A stretch of 8,348 nt of DNA from Christensenellaceae bacterium (GTDB lineage: Bacteria > Bacillota > Clostridia > Christensenellales > UBA1750): positions 1-8,348 of the forward strand of contig JAITTC010000202.1 in the NCBI GenBank assembly GCA_031287285.1. The letters run 5' to 3'. Of this stretch, positions 6,701-8,348 are shown in pieces. Each line of letters opens with the position of its first letter. The stretch's first letter is position 1. Both the position numbers and the translations under genes were made by a program. Below the pieces are notes generated by a model. The model was not told where the DNA came from, did no database searches, and saw only the letters and a program-made list of their open reading frames with translations.

Positions 6701-7488
6701 CGGCTGCCGGGCTCGCCGTGCTGTTCTTTGCGGTGTTCCTCTCGCGCTTTGGCGAGTACCTGGCTGCCTTAAAGGCCGATAAAAGAAGCGAAAACGACGA
6801 AAAAATCGTGGCGCTCTTCCCCAAAAGCGCCCTGATCACCCTGCTTGGCTGCCTTGTCTTCTTCCTCGCCATCCCGGCGCTCATCTATGTAGGCTCGTAC
6901 TATCAATTCCTCGCAATCGACGCGCCGCGCCACGGCCTGCAGGAGGTTTGGAGCTACCAAACCCACATGCTGAACTACCACAAGAACGTCTTTGCGACGC
7001 ACCCCTACGAATCGCCTTGGTGGCAGTGGCCGCTGATGATTCGCCCCATCTGGTACTTCATCTCGCAGTACCCACCCGAGGGCACGATCTCTTCGATCGC
7101 AAGCTTTGGCAACCCGGCAGTCTGGTGGCCCGGCGCGCTGGCGCTTGTTTGGCTCATCGTCAGGGCCCTGCGCGGCTATGGCAGGCGCGACCCCAGAATC
7201 TATTTCATCCTGCTGGGCTTCTGCGCCAACTACCTGCCCTGGGTTCTGGTGCCGCGAACGACCTTCATCTACCACTACTTTGCTTCGGTGCCCTTCATCA
7301 TCCTGGCGCTGACGCTCTTCATCGAGGATTTCTACGCAAAGCACCGGCATGCCAAGGCCTATATCGGCGCGTACCTGAGCATCGTCGTTCTGCTCTTCTT
7401 CCTGTTCTACCCGGTCTTAACCGGCGTGCCCATGCCGGCCTTTCAGGGAAGCTTCCTCAAGTGGCTGCCCTCGTGGACGCTGTTCTAA
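3745..7488 (+). CDS. Double GT-C membrane glycosyltransferase: CBM-like domain, GT-C module, discoidin-like domain, PMT (GT39) module
   Basis: This is a 1247-residue membrane protein. Order: signal peptide (1-25, cleavage near ALA-A); CBM4/9-like beta-sandwich (about 29-178, starting NLLKNPGF); membrane helices from about 209; first GT-C module to about 635 with D269 in a VDYG loop, DYPPG at 296-300, WGQID at 376-380 and HERYMLP at 559-565; charged linker about 636-677; helix 679-697; discoidin-like (F5/8 type C) domain about 699-812; PMT module with FDE at 835-837, THPPLGK at 857-863, R881, R927 and D932, and PRTTFIYHYF at 1170-1179. GT-C enzymes take sugar from a polyprenyl-phosphate donor and transfer it on the outer membrane face; PMT enzymes act on Ser/Thr. 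The topology works: the lysine-rich linker would be inside and both acidic loops outside. The donor sugar and acceptor are unknown. Either half alone resembles known bacterial glycosyltransferases; the pairing in one chain is the unusual part. The downstream gtrA-like gene supports lipid-linked sugar use. Confidence 0.88.
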   Translation: MKRRLALLTALILALLALPVWALAAEGENLLKNPGFQMEEGRVLDWYYGGWASETGNFAFELQQEGGEPVLFLENLVPNDARLEQEVALSGGSNYRFSAFIKAEGFSEDDVGANLSFLNTFVATEGLRDTGGEWVYVEVYGKTGFFQRGSLVLALRLGFYGNEGQGRAWFKDVRFEKLSALPAGVVPSSLQTLEPQAPAAKEGESGANWVPLFAFLSVLGAALLFFGLPKAHHLKLSGDALRLTLRIGLILALMLRLLLSVKIEGYGVDYGCFTAWAARMADVGPLGFYAEDYFADYPPGYFYILWPIGLLRDFFALSQESLALKLLIKLPAVLADLCAAYLIYAMLRKRAGEGAAAFAALGYAFLPAIWLDSAMWGQIDGILSLLLLLSLYFYDREKPLPGSLLYGLAVLFKPQALMFGVIPLFVFALRIMNDKKQGFKELGACALSALALILALSFPFVLRVGGYQYLLQLYLNTLGSYAYATVNAMNLFGLLGGNWIDQALASPLGLSWQALGLLSMGLSVAFSLFLFFKGREKRAIPLAAACLLLGVFVLGVRMHERYMLPILALLFLAALEYDDRRLLLCLAGLSVTNALNIFIVLRHEHVTAGDRVTQLLMGALNLFLLALLWYTAIRLCVHKKNLPLSDAGRSAALGAQVLGPKLPSGSEPGEKNRFTRWDFILIASMMLLYAPLAFFQLGNSYAPQSVWKGALGQEAVLDLGREESIGRFYYYGGINHGKLEISFSGDGQNFGSAMELEADTYSMFKWESLKPETTARYAKIRVLEVKEPALQIFELALTDGEGRPYPLQALPGGEALADEQWMVPEHPGYMDSMYFDEVYHGRTAYEQLHGMEWYENTHPPLGKVFMSWSIALLGMTPFGWRFAGTLAGLLMIPAMYYLAKQLFRGTAFAAIATALLTFDFMHLAQTRLATIDSYPVLFIILGFAFMLRYASMSFYHQPLWKTLVPLFFSGLFMGLGIASKWIGLYAAAGLAVLFFAVFLSRFGEYLAALKADKRSENDEKIVALFPKSALITLLGCLVFFLAIPALIYVGSYYQFLAIDAPRHGLQEVWSYQTHMLNYHKNVFATHPYESPWWQWPLMIRPIWYFISQYPPEGTISSIASFGNPAVWWPGALALVWLIVRALRGYGRRDPRIYFILLGFCANYLPWVLVPRTTFIYHYFASVPFIILALTLFIEDFYAKHRHAKAYIGAYLSIVVLLFFLFYPVLTGVPMPAFQGSFLKWLPSWTLF

Positions 7489-7526
7489 GGGCGGGAATCG
7501 TTCCTCCTCGACCGCGCGCGGAGGGC

Positions 7527-7585
7527 CTCTTGTCATTGCGCTTGCCGCGTCGTTCCGCTCCTCGCGGGTGGCGGCGAAGCAATCC
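7527..7585. repeat. CATTGCG-type intergenic repeat, copy A
   Basis: Positions 7532-7565 match 7619-7652 at 33 of 34 bases; including the preceding CTCT the match is 37 of 39. The copy continues to a GCGAAGCAATCC end (7574-7585), so in reverse complement it begins GGATTGCTTCGC, the usual form of a family of GC-rich extragenic repeats often seen in bacterial genomes. When translated, such repeats give the spurious HCEERSDAA-like peptides. No transposase is present, so any mobility would need help from elsewhere. Confidence 0.75.
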
Positions 7586-7613
7586 AATTCCTACTCGGTT
7601 GTGCGGTGAGAGT

Positions 7614-7661
7614 CTCTCGTCATTGCGCTTGCCGCGTCGCTCCGCTCCTCGCAATGACGAG
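7614..7661. repeat. CATTGCG-type intergenic repeat, copy B, with 12-bp terminal inverted repeats
   Basis: This copy begins 87 bases after copy A and carries the same core. Its ends form a perfect 12-bp inverted repeat, CTCGTCATTGCG (7616-7627) and CGCAATGACGAG (7650-7661), enclosing 22 bases. Copy A lacks this right arm and ends in GCAATCC instead, so the two copies are different end-forms of one repeat. The layout resembles a miniature palindromic element and could fold into a hairpin in RNA or single-stranded DNA. Confidence 0.75.
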
Positions 7662-7767
7662 GAGGGCCGTTAAAGCGCCAGCCCAGCCGCTGACCGGCCC
7701 TACCAAAAGCGTTGGCCTTTAAAACGCTCAGCCAAGAGGATGCAGTCGCATTCAGTCGGCGCTTCCC

Positions 7768-7812
7768 AAAAAAGCACCCGCTCATGCCGATCCTTCCCTG
7801 CTCGGCATGAGC
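7768..7812 (-). terminator. 11-bp hairpin with a T run on the - strand
   Basis: GCTCATGCCGA (7780-7790) and TCGGCATGAGC (7802-7812) form a perfect stem with an 11-base loop. Read on the - strand, the stem is followed by GGGTGC and then six T (complement of A at 7768-7773), which resembles an intrinsic terminator for leftward transcription. The six-base GC-rich gap before the T run weakens this. No - strand gene is visible to the right inside the window, so it may stop antisense reads through the gtrA-like gene, or may act as a + strand mRNA structure. Confidence 0.4.
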
Positions 7813-7814
7813 CG

Positions 7815-7839
7815 CCAAGCGCGCCGCCCAAACGCTTGG
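7815..7839. repeat. 7-bp inverted repeat upstream of the gtrA-like gene
   Basis: CCAAGCG (7815-7821) and CGCTTGG (7833-7839) pair perfectly across 11 bases. The right arm also lies within a near-palindrome, CCCAAACGCTTGGG (7827-7840), so two alternative hairpins compete for the same sequence. The pair follows the 7780-7812 hairpin by two bases and ends about 55 bases before the start codon at 7894. Confidence 0.5.
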
Positions 7840-7893
7840 GGGAAACAGCGCATTCACTGGGCCAAGAAATACGAACAAAGAGGTAAAACAGCG

Positions 7894-8307
7894 ATGAAAA
7901 ACCTTCGCGAATGGTTCCTGCAGGCGGTTAAATTCGGACTGGTGGGCGTGCTGAACACGGCCGTGGACTGCGGCGCGTTCTGGCTCCTGTCTTTTTTGCC
8001 CTTCTTCAAGACTTACTACGTGCTCGCGCAGGTTTTGAGCTATAGCCTGGGCCTTTGCAACAGCCTCTTTTTCAACAAGCGCTGGACCTTTGCACAAAAG
8101 GGGAAGATGAGCGGGCGGCAGCTCGCCGCCTTCCTCGCCGTGAACCTCGTCGCGCTCGCGGTTGCTTCCGGGGTTTTATATCTCCTGCGCGAGGGGCTCT
8201 CCATGAACCTCTACGGCGCGAAGCTCATCGCCACGGTGTTTTCGATGGGCGTAAACTTCATCGGCAACAAGCTGGTCGTCTTTCGATCAAAAGGCGGCGA
8301 TGCTTAG
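7894..8307 (+). CDS. GtrA family membrane protein (137 aa)
   Basis: GtrA-family proteins are small four-helix membrane proteins, proposed to flip polyprenyl-phosphate-linked sugars from the cytoplasmic to the outer face. Helices lie near 12-34, 41-60, 76-98 and 108-127. The family's two repeated signatures are present: NSLFFNKRWTF (56-66) after helix 2 and NFIGNKLVVF (121-130) after helix 4. The length is normal for the family. The start at 7894 is chosen because AAGAGGT (7878-7884) lies nine bases upstream and the protein begins just before helix 1; an in-frame ATG at 7807 would add 29 mostly basic residues encoded by the hairpin region. It follows the double glycosyltransferase on the same strand, which fits supply of lipid-linked sugar to that enzyme. 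The 405-base repeat-filled gap leaves it open whether the two are co-transcribed. Confidence 0.92.
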   Translation: MKNLREWFLQAVKFGLVGVLNTAVDCGAFWLLSFLPFFKTYYVLAQVLSYSLGLCNSLFFNKRWTFAQKGKMSGRQLAAFLAVNLVALAVASGVLYLLREGLSMNLYGAKLIATVFSMGVNFIGNKLVVFRSKGGDA

Positions 8308-8348
8308 AGCTTCGTCGGCAAATGCCGTGCCATAAGACCTTTTCCGCA
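8308..8348. other. Window end, no gene supported
   Basis: Forty-one bases follow the gtrA-like stop. An ATG at 8300 overlapping that gene's end opens only an 11-codon frame that stops at 8333-8335, so I do not call it. Any continuation of the operon lies outside the window. Confidence 0.6.

Larger units (their letters stand above)
7489..7893. other. 405-base intergenic region with repeats and hairpins
   Basis: No gene is supported here. The left half (7527-7661) carries two copies of a GC-rich CATTGCG-type repeat. The right half has three inverted repeats: AGCGTT (7708-7713) with AACGCT (7723-7728), an 11-bp pair at 7780-7812 and a 7-bp pair at 7815-7839. Open frames that run through this stretch on both strands translate the repeats into low-complexity Arg/Glu/Ser peptides and are rejected. 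I see no convincing -35/-10 pair for the downstream gene. Confidence 0.7.

Noticed and set aside
7532..7652. A two-unit CRISPR-like direct repeat
   Set aside because: There are only two copies, with an internal palindrome, different right ends, no further units and no cas genes. It fits an extragenic palindromic repeat.
7457..7654. A - strand frame of 65 codons with a repeated RGAERRGKRND peptide
   Set aside because: The apparent protein repeat is only the two DNA repeat copies read in frame.
6948..7673. A + strand frame of 241 codons overlapping the end of the glycosyltransferase
   Set aside because: It is a shadow of the PMT module in another frame and ends in translated intergenic repeat.
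7591..8097. A - strand frame of 168 codons containing an HCEERSDAA-type peptide
   Set aside because: This peptide is the translation of the CATTGCG repeat, and the rest is antisense to the gtrA-like gene. It has no family match that I can see.

Overview
The window is a GC-rich chromosomal segment with seven complete protein genes, all on the + strand. It most likely comes from a high-GC member of the Clostridia (Bacillota). The evidence is the RbgA-RNase HII-YraN block typical of Bacillota, strong AGGAGG-type ribosome binding sites, use of TTG and GTG starts, and a GC-rich CATTGCG intergenic repeat of a kind familiar from GC-rich bacteria. Genus and species cannot be read from the sequence. 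No RNA gene, CRISPR array or insertion sequence is visible.

Region 1 (1-408) is non-coding. Its first 154 bases are a dense series of GC-rich hairpins, most with three-base loops, including a symmetrical A6/T6-flanked hairpin that looks like a bidirectional terminator. A C-rich leader follows with an 8-bp inverted repeat and a plausible promoter.

Region 2 (409-2681) is a tight housekeeping block: a short DtxR/MntR-family metal-responsive regulator, rbgA (50S assembly GTPase, TTG start), rnhB (RNase HII, GTG start inside a GTGA overlap) and yraN (UPF0102 nuclease-fold protein). Gaps are 12, -4 and 0 bases, so the four genes are probably co-transcribed.

Region 3 (2734-3675) is a tandem GNAT-type acetyltransferase with its own strong ribosome binding site.

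Region 4 (3745-8307) is an extracytoplasmic glycosylation module. A 1247-residue membrane protein joins, in order, a signal peptide, a CBM-like beta-sandwich, a first GT-C type glycosyltransferase, a charged linker, and a second GT-C module of the protein O-mannosyltransferase (PMT/GT39) type. The second module carries a discoidin-like domain between its first membrane helix and its DE motif. After a 405-base repeat- and hairpin-filled gap comes a GtrA-family membrane protein, the type proposed to move polyprenyl-phosphate-linked sugars across the membrane. Together they suggest lipid-linked sugars are flipped outward and used by one or both GT-C active sites on an extracellular acceptor. The polyprenyl-phosphate sugar synthase this would need is not in the window.

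The most unusual element is the double GT-C fusion. The other points worth attention are the hybrid metal-ligand set of the regulator and the two structured non-coding regions.
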